Position numbers and translations under genes: made by a program
Shown here: positions 12,105 through 23,670 of the stretch, one piece after another
Layout: each line of letters starts with the position of its first letter
How positions within the stretch are numbered: the first letter of the stretch is position 1
Assembly: GCA_036925085.1 (NCBI GenBank)
Contig: JAUPFP010000017.1
Location: forward strand, 1,298,001 to 1,362,000
Direction of reading: 5' to 3'
From: Brachycybe producta
Lineage: Eukaryota > Arthropoda > Diplopoda > Playtdesmida > Andrognathidae
Length of the DNA: 64,000 bases
The notes under the pieces: generated by a model
What the model was told of the DNA's origin: nothing
The model's input: the letters and a program-made list of their open reading frames with translations, nothing else
The model's database searches: none

Positions 12105-13439
12105 AAATCTCTCTCCCCCATTGTGGACCCCCCAACCGTCTCCCCTTTTCCCTTCTTGAATCTCTCAGGAGATTTGTGAGAACCAAATGGAAACATTGGG
12201 AAAAATATATTGTAATATAAAAGAAACAGAAGTCATCATCACTGTTTGTTGTTTCTTCGAAGTTGTGGTAGGGTTCTGTTGTTGTTGTGTAATAACAACT
12301 CCCAGTTATTACATCGCTAGAAATACGGAAAACTTCTGAGTCTAGTCTTATGCATTGAGCTTAGTGGGAAAGGTGAAAAAAAGCATTGTTTTTGTTTATT
12401 TAGAAAAAAAAAAAAAATAAACAAATAAAAGGTTTATTTAAATAATTATTCTTTTATAAATTTCATTTTTTAATATAAAAATTCATTCAAATTTAAATAC
12501 ATTCGAATTTTGAGTGATCTGCAAAATAAAAAGTAAGACATTATTGATTCACTACAAACTAACCAACAAGAATCTCAGAATAGTTGAAGCAGTTTCAGCA
12601 AGGTTAGAGGTTAGATTTTAAAGCTTAATTTGCGTTAGGCTTAATGACTTAATTGCTTGAAATTATAAAGCAAAACCAAGATGTAGCTTTATTAAAGTAA
12701 CAGAAAGCAAATATGCAGTTTAAAATTTAGACTGGAAACACGTACATGCAACTTCGATATCACTGGCTATTTTTACAAGATTCACTGCAATATTCCCTGC
12801 GATGAATTGTGATAAGTCTCATAACATTCTTGCTACTGTTGTTACACAACTTGCAGACGTTCATGCATGCTTGCCAGGATATTTCAGGTCATGCTGAAAA
12901 CTATGAACGAGCTCCAGCACTAATTCAAAAGCATCATTAAGCAACAACACCTGAATTGTTTTAGAAACTGGAAGAATAACTGAATCATTTAAAAATACTT
13001 TCATATAATTAATGGCAGTGTCAAACTGACCAATTACTGTCATTTTTACAAAAGTGAAAATTTTTTCCTTTAAATTCTTGAAGTGATTTCTTTCTTTAGC
13101 AATTTTTATTAAAAACACCTAAAATGTTTCAATTCAAATCACAGCTAAAATCACATATTTTTTGTACAATAAATAAAACTATAAAATTGCAATATAAGTA
13201 TTGCCAGTGTGATAAAAGGGCTTGCAGCTTTAGCAAGAGACTTTACACATGTAAACCTTACATCAGCAATAATCTTGGAGTGAATCTTGCTATAAAATAG
13301 CCATATGATAAGCAACGTGAGGCGATATAAGTAGTTGCAACTTGCAAATGCGTATTTGTTGACTAATATGTTTCAACTTTCGTGCGACTAAATTTATTTA
13401 TGCTGTTAACAACAATTGAGACTCCATAAAATGCATTTT
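12105..13439. other. AT-rich spacer, nothing recognised
   Basis: The minus-strand frame 12861-13118 has no recognisable motif. A diverged stretch near 12600-12720 resembles part of the dispersed repeat at 22740. Confidence 0.45.
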
Positions 13440-13822
13440 TGACCTCCATTGCTCTAAAGAGCATGCGCACACGTGTGTACATGTGCGTACACATGCGTAC
13501 ACGTGTGTACATGTGCGTACACATGCGCACAAGTGTGTACATGTGCGTACACATGCGCACAAGTGTGTACATGTGCGTACACATGCGCACAAGTGTGTAC
13601 ATGTGCGTACACATGCGCACAAGTGTGTACATGTGCGTACACATGCGCACAAGTGTGTACATGTGCGTACACATGCGCACAAGTGTGTACATGTGCGTAC
13701 ACATGCGCACAAGTGTGTACATGTGCGTACACATGCGCACAATGAAAAAAAGTTGGTTATTTGATATATGAAAGCATATATTAAAGCAATGGAGGTCTAT
13801 AGGGTTCCTTGAATCCCTTGTT
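13440..13822 (+). mobile_element. Minisatellite-bearing element, copy 1
   Basis: A 17-bp inverted pair (GACCTCCATTGCTCTAA near 13441; TTAAAGCAATGGAGGTC near 13780) encloses a 30-bp minisatellite (13461-13740) and a 3' module starting AATGAAAAAAAGTTGGTTAT. The 3' module through CCTTGAATCCCTTGTT (to 13822) is nearly identical to 54456-54539, where it follows a different tandem array. No coding capacity. The class is not recognised. Helitron-like elements and some bivalve elements carry internal tandem arrays, but no Helitron terminus is visible. Confidence 0.65.
13461..13740 (+). repeat. 30-bp minisatellite, 9.3 units
   Basis: The unit is ACATGCGCACAAGTGTGTAC followed by ATGTGCGTAC. Units 3 onward are essentially identical and the first two carry variants. 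Because 30 is a multiple of 3, most reading frames on both strands stay open and give spurious 90-197 aa ORFs. The unit alternates purine and pyrimidine except at one AA step, which is Z-DNA-prone. Confidence 0.97.
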
Positions 13823-16137
13823 TTATAAAAGTTCAGGGCTCTCCTACAGTTGCATTTGTGGGGGAACTTGGCGAGGAAGACAACTATTTTAATTTTAAAG
13901 AGCCATTGGTTGAGAATACTTGGATGTGAACCAAAATTACGAATTTCAATATGCAAAAAAAAAGGGAAAAAACGATGTCCTATATGTTTTTACACAAAAG
14001 ACGCAAATTTGAGAAAATCGAACGATTGAATAAAAAGCTTTTCTCACGTCTTTCAGTGTGTTTTGTGTGTGTGTATATTTTTTATGATGGCATTCTAAGC
14101 CCAGTTTGCATGAATTTAATTTAAAATCTATTGCATTTTTGAAAACACATTCTAGTAGTACAAAAGCTCTACATTATTTATTATTGACGGAAGAAATATT
14201 ATTTTATATGCAAACAATTGTCGGTTCTAACGGATAGAAGTTGAGCGAGTAGACGTACGTTCTAAACTGAGCAAATGCTAAACAGAAAAAGAATGTTCAA
14301 TGGTTCCGTTAGAATGTTAAATCGTAAGCCACTCTTGGTGCCAATTTGAAAAGAATAAAAAACATTTAATTTAGGTGCTCGTGTTTAGATGCGCTCATAG
14401 TGGAAGTGTCAGGTCAAGGCTGGTGTACCGATAGACCGTGAAAATGTTATTAAACAGGGGCATGGCTGCCACTCAACCTGCACATGTCACCGAATAAGAG
14501 AATTTGCAAAAAAATGTCAGGGTATATAATTTAGCAGAAATTATGAAAAACATGCAAAATCATAATATATTCGATTAGATTATGTACCACACTGGTTTTC
14601 AATTTGTAGCCACAAAATTGAAAAATGAATACACATGATATTAATGCTCATTAAGGGTGGTATTAATGACTGTTTAGGGCTCGGATTTTTATGCAATATC
14701 AAGCAACTGTTTCACAATTTGAGGCCGGAGTGTTAATTGTGAAGCAATTGAAACTGCAATAATGCTTTTTTTTCGAATCAAAAAGGTAGGTTAGAGGCTA
14801 GATATCTGATTACTATCAGTTATCAACTAAAGTTCTAGCTTCTAACTAGCGTTCTGAACTAGAAAAAAAACATAATTGTTGCTTGATCTAAACGGGATTC
14901 TTACTTCACAATTGGCTCTTGGGCCACAGATTGAAAAACATTTACTTGTTATTGCATAAAAATACGAGCCATACTCATCAACTTTTACATGAAACTGCCT
15001 ATCTAAAGTTCATGAGTTTAGCTCTAACTTTGGCTAAGCAGTCATTAAGAATACCAACATAAGGATACAATCATAAAGCACAACATTTTCTTACAAGAAA
15101 TTCGAGAAAGAAACATTTTTACGTGGACTTTTTTCATTAAATACATTTTTTTTAATTTTTTTCATACTTTAATTTAATTCGAAATTGATGTAAATGGATA
15201 CTTTTTACCAATTGTTTAATCGAACTTTAGTAATTATTACATGTTTCTCTAAATAAACGTGTCCTTAACTTTGTGTTTATTCCAGTAATTTTGAATAATT
15301 TCCAAATAAGCAATGTGTAGGTTTAAATCTCAGATTCTGTCAATTCTTGTTTTTTAATGTACCTGTCATAATAGCAAAAGTGCGTTTTTTTATTATTATT
15401 ATATCTGCACTCGTTAAAAGGATGCAACTGATTTTGATCAAAACTACATCAGTGCTTGTTTTGCATCTCCGCCATTTTAATTGCATGTCGTGGATAACAG
15501 CACTGAACCCTTTAATGGGATTCAGTACAAAATGCAAATCACAATTGTCTTGTGAGTCGTAACTGAAAATCATCTTTTAATCAAGTTTATTCTGATATGG
15601 TTGAAACGTTATTCAGAAATGTGTAATCAAGTTGCTCAGATCGGAAATGTTGGAGGACATTTTCTGAGTAAAGAAGTTTTTTTTTAAAAAAAAAACAAAT
15701 ATGGAGATAAGCGCTTAATCTCATTAAAAAATGGCTTGTTTCTTGGGTCATCTAACCAGGTGCAAAATTCACTGGACCAGATGAAATCAAAATTATGTAT
15801 GCATAATTAACTCGTGAGTCTTAATTACAATTTAAAATGCTCAGACGGAAATGGTTTCATTTACACCGGAAACACTAATGAAGTAACTTTTTCTGTCCGA
15901 CAAAAAATATTCTGATAAAACGTGACACATTAATCTGAATAAGGAATAAGGTTTACGATGAGTATATTTATTGTAATAAATTATAATGAGTTCTTGAAAT
16001 GTGGAATAAATTTTACGGTTAACAATGAAGGTGTGTAAAGATTGTCAAAAGGGGGTTAACCACTGTTAAAAATAACAAACTAAACTATTAGTAAAAAAAA
16101 AAATCAGTGCTATAATAATGCAAACAAAGCACTGAAC
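13823..16137. other. AT-rich spacer, 2.3 kb
   Basis: Only a weak inverted pair at about 15841-15903 (TCAGACGGAAATGGTTTCAT versus AGTAACTTTTTCTGTCCGA). No coding signal on either strand. Confidence 0.5.
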
Positions 16138-16798
16138 TAGGGTTTCTATTACCAGTCACCTTATAAGTTATAGCATTACCCGTTTTATTGGTAATGCAGC
16201 AGTACAGAAAGCAGTAATACCGGTAAATTTCGGTAATAAAGCTAGAAATTTAATAAGCGCGTTAAGACAATATTACTCCTAAAACAAATGAAATACAATA
16301 TAAATTAACCCACACCACAGTCAAGAATATCCTACTATATGAAATAGTGTTAGTTAGCACACGGTATAATCCACAAAAGAACACAAAATAAAGCATTCAT
16401 TTCATCTCACAATCTGTTCTCCTATTTTATTCACTAGTTTCTATATAAGTCGTTATTTTCTACATGCGAGCGGTGGCTGTGTGTGTGTCAGACTGCAAAT
16501 TTTTTGAGTGTTTTTTTCACTATCGATTGCTTACTACCATTGAGCCTTACGCTATACATGTATTATCTCCATGAATTTGCACATACAGGCACGCGCATAG
16601 CACAAGCGACAATATATTGTATCTTGTATGTAAAATTTTAATTTCAAACTCAGTGGTTCTTAAATATTGGTCAATTCTTTTATCCAAATTAACATAAAAC
16701 TTATTACCGAAAAACCGGTATTAAAAGGTTAATTTACAGGTAATACCGACGTAGCAAAATAGACCGGTAATAACAGTTTACTAGTAATGAAAACCCTA
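16138..16798 (+). mobile_element. hAT MITE, family D, copy 1, exact 8-bp TSD
   Basis: The termini TAGGGTTTCTATTACCAGT and (reverse complement of the right end) TAGGGTTTTCATTACTAGT are TIRs. The element is flanked by an exact 8-bp duplication, CACTGAAC (16130-16137 and 16799-16806), as expected for hAT transposition. Subterminal TTACCGGTAATACCGG-type repeats occur at both ends and probably serve as transposase-binding sites (inference). No transposase remnant. The copy at 47534-49015 is longer because it contains a further insertion. Confidence 0.93.
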
Positions 16799-16876
16799 CA
16801 CTGAACAGATGGATTAAATAATAGACCAAATTAAAGACTTTCTTTGGCTTTGATAACTTTTATAAACCTACTCTTT

Positions 16877-17330
16877 TAAGCCACCTATCACACAAGCAAC
16901 TTTTCATTAAACTTTCCTGTGATAAAACTTGCAATGAGACAATGCTGCAACTCAAAGAGTTTGTAGTAATGAATTGACATTCAGCTTGATGAAACTTTCT
17001 TTGAAACTTGTGTGTGACCCAATCTCATGTACACTGTAGTTGCACATGTTCAACTTCTGAGAATCTTTTTTTATGATACTCAATCATGAACAGCCAATCA
17101 GAAGTGAAACTACAAATGACATCAGAGGTTTGAACTTGCTGGTCAATTTTTTTGTATGCTATTTTGTTATCTTCTCTTATCTGATTGCTTGCTTTTATTA
17201 AACAACTTATAAAACTAGCTGTAAAACTAGTTTCATGTGTGATATGGAAGTTTTTTTCAAAAGTTGCAGTCACAAGTTTCATTGCAAATTGAATAGCAAG
17301 TTTTATTGCATGAATAGTTATTTGGTGTGA
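16877..17330. mobile_element. Possible inverted-repeat element
   Basis: CTATCACACAAGCAACTTTT ... AAACTTGCAATGAGAC on the left is loosely mirrored by GTTTCATTGCAAATTGAATA ... TTATTTGGTGTGAGAG on the right. Arms of about 55 bp with many mismatches suggest an old TIR element. Confidence 0.4.
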
Positions 17331-18559
17331 GAGAGAATTCCGAAATTTCGGGAACTCTTAATAGTGATAATATGTAGGTGTACAGTATGTCATAAGTTAA
17401 TGTAGTACCAATCTATGTCATGTATTCCTGTTTTTTTTTTGCATGAATAGTGTCAGTTAGATTAGAGCTAGTTTCATTATTTTCTAGCAAGAATTCAAAC
17501 TGAGAAATCAAAAATCTAGGGTTTGATTCCTAGATTGAGCTTTAGATGTTTGTATTGTCTTTTAATTTGTATTGGATTGGCTTGTGAATTGAATAATTTG
17601 TTTTGTATTTGAAATATGCCTTGTATTAAATGTTGCAGGATTTTGCAATATTGTACATATGAAATGTATGTATGTCCCCTAATGACCTAGTAATTAAATA
17701 AAGTGAAATCACAAGAACAAATCTAGCATGACGTCGTAGCTTAGATCATTATCGTGAAAAATAAAAATGCCAGCACCCTAACAGCTAGATGAAAAATCAA
17801 CTCTCACAGAATAAGGCTGGTACCTGGGGAAAACGTGCGAAAGTCTCTTTGGCATGAGCAGAATTCTCTGTCCAACTACACCTTCGCAGACTTTACCAAA
17901 AAAAAGTTACAAAAAAATTAGTGACGTGATGTGGAAGGTGCATTGTAGTAATGCAGTTATGGAAAAATTAATACCAATCGCCGCTAAAGCTAAATTTCAT
18001 GAACTTATGTGACCAATATTTTATGGAAATCTTTATTTTAAATAAAATGTACAAATATTTTAAAGCACCTTTTAAGTAAAAACAAATTTTGAATTTTTGT
18101 CTTAACAAATTATGAAATAATTAATGTTAAGCATAGTCACAATTTTTTAATCAAGTGAAAACCATTCCAAAGACCCTGAAAATGACTACACTAATACTTA
18201 AGTTTGGTAATTTTTAGAATTTTGTTGTTATATGGCAAAAACGCGGCATAAATTTCGAGTCGATTAAGAAAATGAGATTATTGACATATTATTTATTGGC
18301 ATATAAATTTTAACTAATAGTTTAAAAATTATTAAGACAAAAGTGACAAATTTTTACATGAATATGTTCTAAAATATATGTACTTATTGATTTCAATAAA
18401 ATTTACCTGTAAAGAACAACAATGTTTTAATTGCATTTTTGGTTACTATTTATTATTGCAGCTTGAAGCTGTAGATAATGGCAAAGTTATTTTAAATCAA
18501 TTCATTTGTGTGTAATTTTTGTTATTTTTGTATCACTAAACAGCTTAGTCGCGACTAGC
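17331..18559. other. AT-rich spacer
   Basis: A box-B-like GGTTTGATTCC at about 17521 has no properly spaced A box. Otherwise nothing. Confidence 0.5.
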
Positions 18560-18740
18560 AAGTCGTGGAGATAGATAGAAACATGCTTCATGCACTATAT
18601 AGACCATCCCTGCTATATACAGAAGCAACATTTGGGGACAACTTCAATGGGAATCACTAGCAAACCCTAGAGCTGAGCAAAAGTCTTGCCCTTCTTGAAT
18701 GCTTGCTAGCTCCAGAGAACTGAGCATTGTTAGATGGAAT

Positions 18741-19345
18741 TAGTGGGCGATCCGTATCGATTTTTCTGAGTATCAATGTTTTCCTTCCGATTTTTTCGAT
18801 TTTTGTATCGATTTTCGTTTTCCCGATTTTCCTATGGATCGATTTATTTTGGTCAAAATCGATTCTTTCGATCCAATGAAAGAATGAATGAATAGGCCAA
18901 TAGGTGAATAGGGCCGGATAGGGCCGATAGATCATATCGCTATGAAGTATTTGCCAACTGTAGCTACCTCTGTGCCATCAGAACGTCTTTTTTCGAACGC
19001 CGGCAATATAATGAAGCATTATAATGTGAAACGAAACCGGCTTACAGTTAAACGACTTTCCAAACTATTATTTTTAAGCTCGTTGGGAAAAAAAATTTGG
19101 TTCTAAAATTGAGATCGCACCGATTAAAATGAAATGAAATTCAACGTTAAATTATATGCATTTTCAATACTTTTCACTGTTTTCAGTACATGTGCTAAAA
19201 TGTTAGCAAATATTTAGGTTTTTTGGTAAGTATAGTTAGTATACTTAAATATAAAAATCGATCCAAAAAATCGATTTTTTAGTACCGATTTTTGGATCGG
19301 ATCGGATCGAAGAATCGATTATTTGCTGTGGATCGCCCATCACTA
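18741..19345 (+). mobile_element. hAT element with exact 8-bp TSD, nested in LINE tail
   Basis: The left end TAGTGGGCGATCC and right end GGATCGCCCATCACTA (reverse complement TAGTGATGGGCGATCC) are TIRs. The left copy has lost two bases. The flanks carry an exact 8-bp duplication, GATGGAAT (18733-18740 and 19346-19353), and removing the element plus one copy restores the LINE sequence. Subterminal regions are full of (A)TCGATTTTT motifs. At about 18955-19085 it keeps a hAT transposase C-terminal dimerisation remnant: S-x-P-S-E-R-L-F-S-N-A-G followed by K-R-N-R-L. It is therefore an internally deleted derivative of an autonomous hAT. Confidence 0.95.
18955..19086 (+). pseudogene. hAT transposase C-terminal dimerisation domain remnant
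   Basis: Translation around 18965-19085 gives V-P-S-E-R-L-F-S-N-A-G-N-I-M, then K-R-N-R-L-T-V-K-R-L-S-K-L-L-F-L-S-S-L. This is the family's hallmark PSER-x-FS...KRNRL block, which mediates transposase dimerisation. Nothing of the RNase-H-like catalytic core remains. Confidence 0.85.
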
Positions 19346-19645
19346 GATGGAATTCTTCCTAGAAACCCCAGTCTAAGTAGGCATGGCCATTCAAAGTCTA
19401 TTAATTAAATAAAAGCTAGAAGAACTGATGGCATATTCGTGGTCTTTCTTTCCAAATGTACTTACTGTATTTAAACTATGGAGTTCTTTTCCAGCACCTA
19501 GTTCTGTTTTAGGACGAATACAATTTCACGATGATTTGTCTAAACCTTGTCTAAATTACATCTATACTTATTATTGGGAATTATCCCCCTGTCACATGGC
19601 TCTCGAGCTGAATGCAGGCGTAATGAGTTAAATGAATTGAATGTA

Positions 19646-20842
19646 GCTAATAATCACCATTTTTATTTAAAGTAATTAGTAATTTAAAAAAAAAACGATT
19701 ATATTACATTAAAATTTAAATCTGTATCCTTTTGAATTGTCATCACATAAAAGGGAAAGTTTAGAAGTTTAAGCAAGCTCTTAAGAGACAGTTCATAAGC
19801 GCTAAGGAACTGAACGCCCTCAATACCACAAAGAAACTAGAGAAAATATGAAATAGAAGCTTCTTTTTCTCAAAAGCTTGGATTTATATAGAATGGAATA
19901 GGTTTTTTTTTGTTGCCATTATTTACTTTCAAGTAGTTTGAACGTTTAATTTAGTATCCGGTATTTATCAGCAGCCTAATTATTGTGCAGTTGTGAAAGC
20001 TGTCTAGCTTCTACCTCCACTCCCCCCCCCCCCCACACACATATTTTTTCAGTATCCAAAAACATAATCATCACAAAGAAAATGAAACATTTTTTTTGTT
20101 TCATATCTATTCCCTGAAAAGCACGAATACAATTAATTCCTATTTGCAGTTTGTCTGTGAATTTAGTTAGTAATTAAGACACAAAGACAGGATATATATT
20201 TGGGAAATCCATATAGAACTTGTGGGTGAAACAGAAACAGGATTGCTTATTATTATTATTATCGCACTATAAATAAGCTTCTATAGATTTCTTTACCAGA
20301 TGTTTATTTCACACAGTTTACATTGCTTTTGTAGGACACTTTTTATTCTCTTTTTTTTTTGTTCATACATGGATAAAAAAATCTGTTTCCAATCAAAACT
20401 GACCATTTTTAATAGTTTTTTGCTTTTTTTTTTCTTCACTAAAATTAATCTTTGCTTTAGACAAATTCCATAATAAGAAATTTTGTTTTGAAACAAAATT
20501 TTCAACTAAAATCAAATTCGTGAGCTTTGAGAATTTAAATATATGCAATGCATTTTATGCCATTTCATAAAATTGAAATGTGTACAACAAATCGAAAATA
20601 GTGAAAATAGGCATTATAGGCATAATTTTTTATTTAAAAAAACGTAAGTAATTTTTAGAAATTTATTTCTTTAAGAGCCTAGATACATGTCCTCCATCTT
20701 GTTGTTTTGAGCAGACGACAACGACACAAATGAGTGTTCTTATATGGTGTTACTAAAACTGCAAGAAATCGACTCACAATCGCTCAATTAAAATACAGGA
20801 AAGCGCAAAATGCAATAAAAAGTATTGTTCTTCACGTGCTCG
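19646..20842. other. AT-rich spacer
   Basis: A C run of 13 at 20022-20034 is followed by CACACACA. No genes seen. Confidence 0.5.
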
Positions 20843-21112
20843 ATTTATATAATTTTTGAAAAGATCCTTCTAATTTTACACAAGGTTCAAAATCGTTCGT
20901 TTTTTTAACCCCATGTTAAATTCCATTGGATGAAAAACCGTCCCACAAACATTTGAAAAATTCTCGTTAAAAGCACATACTTTCATGTATTGGCTGGCTT
21001 CAAGAAGTTTCCTTTTTATAAATTTTGAAAAGGTCCTTCTATTTTTTAATATCGTTTAAAATCGTACATTTTTTAACTCCATGTTAAGTCCCATAGGAGC
21101 AAAACACTGTTT
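20843..21112 (+). repeat. Imperfect direct duplication, about 170-bp period
   Basis: AATTTTTGAAAAGATCCTTC ... AAAATCGTTCGTTTTTTTAA ... CCCATGTTAAATTCCATTGG recurs as AATTTTGAAAAGGTCCTTCT ... AAAATCGTACATTTTTTAAC ... CCATGTTAAGTCCCATAGG. The two units have diverged. Confidence 0.7.
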
Positions 21113-22739
21113 ATTAGTCAGAACATGGCAAAAAAAAAGACAATGTAGAAATGCATTAATTTATTTAAGCAATTGTCTTTTTGTGCTTAATTTAGTTACA
21201 TCAGTAGAATAACATTTTTAAAGCTAGAGGAAATGTTAATTGACATGAACGGTCTGTGAACTATTATTAAATATTAAAAGTTTAGGAATAAGCCGAGAGT
21301 CGATTCTTCTTTAGGAATTTAAACGCATTAACCACATTTTCGATAAATACATTGTATTGAATTTGCATATGTTGCATAATTAGTGATATTTCATAATAGG
21401 ATAATTATAGTTTCATATATTTTATTATTTTCACCCGTGCAGGGTTGCTGGACCCCCATCGGGTGCCTTCCCAGGTGGCGAATGGGGGAATGCTCGCCAG
21501 TTATGGAGGTGGAGGTACTAAGGAAGTAAAATACTCAGGGCAGACCAAAATCTGGGTGCGTAGCCTAGGTGTAAAAGGGAGGGTCGATGTCAGGTTCACC
21601 AAAATATGGATGATGGTTCTATATTTTATTATTTTCAATCTATAGACGTTTTGAAATGTTCCAATTTAATTCAGAATTTAAATACAATTTTTATTATTAT
21701 TAAATAGAATAAAATACTAAATTTAAATTTTTAAAAAAGCTGTTACAAATAAAAGTTTTCCAACCCTGTCTAATGTATATTAAACACTTCAATGACAAAC
21801 TCAAAGAAGAAAACTCAGCACTCGAACTTTAACTTGAACTAATTAAGCACAATTCAAACCTAGAATACCATATTTTATTAAGTTTGATGTAATTAATAGG
21901 ATTTTTCTATGTTGGAACCCTGTTCAGAGAGTTTACGTTGAAGTTTCAAGTATCAGGTAACCTTCTTGAATGTAAGATCTCTCTGTCTTCACACATTCTT
22001 AATCCTTACTTAATCCGCTACCCCCCCCCCCCCCCCACAATCATTTTTTTTAATAAATGTATTAAAAATATTTTTAAAATTTCTTCACATATAAAATGAG
22101 TAAAGGTTGTGCGCATATAATTTAGTTTCCACTTGACAGAAAGTTTTAACCAGGTTCTCTTAATTGGTGTATTGCAATTTTGAAATGCTTTTTAACCCTT
22201 TATCTTTGATCTCCTTTCAATTTCATCTCAAACAAGTTTCATTGGAGAGAAGTTGACGAGAGTAAAAATAAAAAATAAAAACTTCGAGAAGGAGAGACAA
22301 TAAAAGATTAATGACCCCGTTTTTTATTATTTTAATGCGAATATATGTTTACATTTTAAAATGAATTTCACTTTCAACCAGTCTGCCAAAGGGTGTCCAA
22401 CTTTATTCACTCTTTGAACCAATTCTAAAAATAAATCAAGTTTTGTTATAGGCAGATTCTACTGATTTGTTTCAGTTTTCTGGGTAGTTTTTCAGATACT
22501 TGTGGACTGTGTCCCGTGGGCATGTGGCTCCTGTGTTGCTCTCATAGTTTGTCAGTTGGTAGTCAGCTCAAAGAACTCCCTTGTTCTCAATTTTCACTTG
22601 TATATTCAATATAATATTGCAAAATGGCATCGCCAAATTATTTTTTGTTTTCAGGAAATTTAGCTAATAATAATAATAATAATAAAAAAGAATTTACATT
22701 GAAAAATGTTTTTTCAGGCATAAGATTGGTATTTGGATT
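21113..22739. other. AT-rich spacer
   Basis: Poly-C (16) at 22021-22036 and (AAT)n at about 22664-22685. A slightly GC-richer patch at 21435-21600 carries a 66-aa frame with no recognised motif. Confidence 0.5.
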
Positions 22740-23045
22740 GTAGTCAGCTCAACATATCACTTCTGAAACATGCTAGAGATTAGATTTTGACACTAAACTG
22801 CAGTAATGACTCCTTTGCTTGAAATTGTTAAGAAAAAGGAAGCAGCAGCTTTACAGCCAAAGTCATTATTCAGTCAATTAGGATGCATTACCCATGATGC
22901 CTCAGATTTGCCTCTTAACTAAGCAATGCATCTGCTACTCCTACACACTTATTTATGTTAGCTGAAGTTGTTTTTAAGCAGGAGTGACTAAAAGTAATTT
23001 CCAAACACATTTCTAGCCAATTGCAGAAATTCTCAAATGTCTCCT
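22740..23045 (+). repeat. Dispersed repeat with GCATTACCCATGATGC motif
   Basis: GTAGTCAGCTCAACATATC, GATGCATTACCCATGATGCC and AAGCAGGAGTGACTAAAAG match 7035-7240 in order, and 37195-37345 more weakly. No TIRs identified. Confidence 0.5.
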
Positions 23046-23325
23046 ATGTAACGCTGTACTCCTAAATAACATTTGCACAAATGTAGCCTAGGAGTTTGTT
23101 TACAAAAAAAACCAATTATTTAACAGATAATTTAATTATAAATGTTAAATGAACATGTCTTTAATTAAAATTCTGATCAATTATTTGGATTGAAGTCCAT
23201 TTTTCAGTAGATGTTCTACTTTAAAGAAAAGAAAGTATAGAAACTGCTGTGAAAGAAATAAAAGAATACAGAAAATCTCTTTTTGTTAACTGTGTTTATA
23301 GTTTCCTCATTGTAAGAAGAGACTT

Positions 23326-23670
23326 GTGACGTCAGAGGGGTTGACATAAATTTTATGATTGTCATTTAGTCTGATAGAAAAGGGTTGATCGCAAACGTTT
23401 TGAACAGTTTAAACCAAAGATTTCCTGCGTTTTTTTTTATTATTAAGGCAAAAACAATTAATTGTGCTTTTTGCAATCAAAGAGGCTAGAGTTAAACTAA
23501 AATTATGCTTTAACTGTATTTTGATTCTAGAAGAACTTTAGCCTCTATGCGGCCTCTTTGATTACAAAAAGAATAATTCTTGTTGCCTTAGTTACTAACT
23601 TATTACCCATTTTTTATTAGACAAAAAAATGACACAAGCCTAGATTTTTCGTCAACCCCTCTGAGGTCAC
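23326..23670. mobile_element. Foldback MITE with long TIRs
   Basis: The ends GTGACGTCAGAGGGGTTGAC and (right end) GTCAACCCCTCTGAGGTCAC are 20-bp inverted repeats with one mismatch. Pairing continues inward with gaps, including GCAATCAAAGAGGCTAGAGT against its right-hand partner GAGGCCGCATAGAGGC-like segment. So most of the 345 bp folds on itself. No coding content. Confidence 0.88.

Larger units (their letters stand above)
18560..19645 (+). pseudogene. LINE 3' end (RT C-terminal remnant plus tail), split by a hAT insertion
   Basis: A non-LTR retrotransposon 3' fragment. Near 18630 the frame reads L-Q-W-E-S-L-A-N, the segment found after the reverse transcriptase domain in CR1/L2-like ORF2 proteins. 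After the insertion, from about 19428, it resumes with A-Y-S-W-S-F-F-P-N-V and a degenerate L-W-x-S-F-P-A-P. This corresponds to the conserved SFFP...WNSLP C-terminus. The tail ends near GCTCTCGAGCTGAATGCAGG and TGAATTGAATG. The coding frame is broken. The same tail occurs at 40470, 47430, 50335 (minus) and 59790 (minus). Confidence 0.85.

Noticed and set aside
13363-13956. ORFs of up to 197 aa on both strands
   Set aside because: Caused by the 30-bp minisatellite, whose length is a multiple of three. The repeats in the peptide mirror the DNA repeat.
17519-17533. B-box-like GGTTTGATTCC as a tRNA or SINE
   Set aside because: No A box at the right spacing and no cloverleaf pairing around it.
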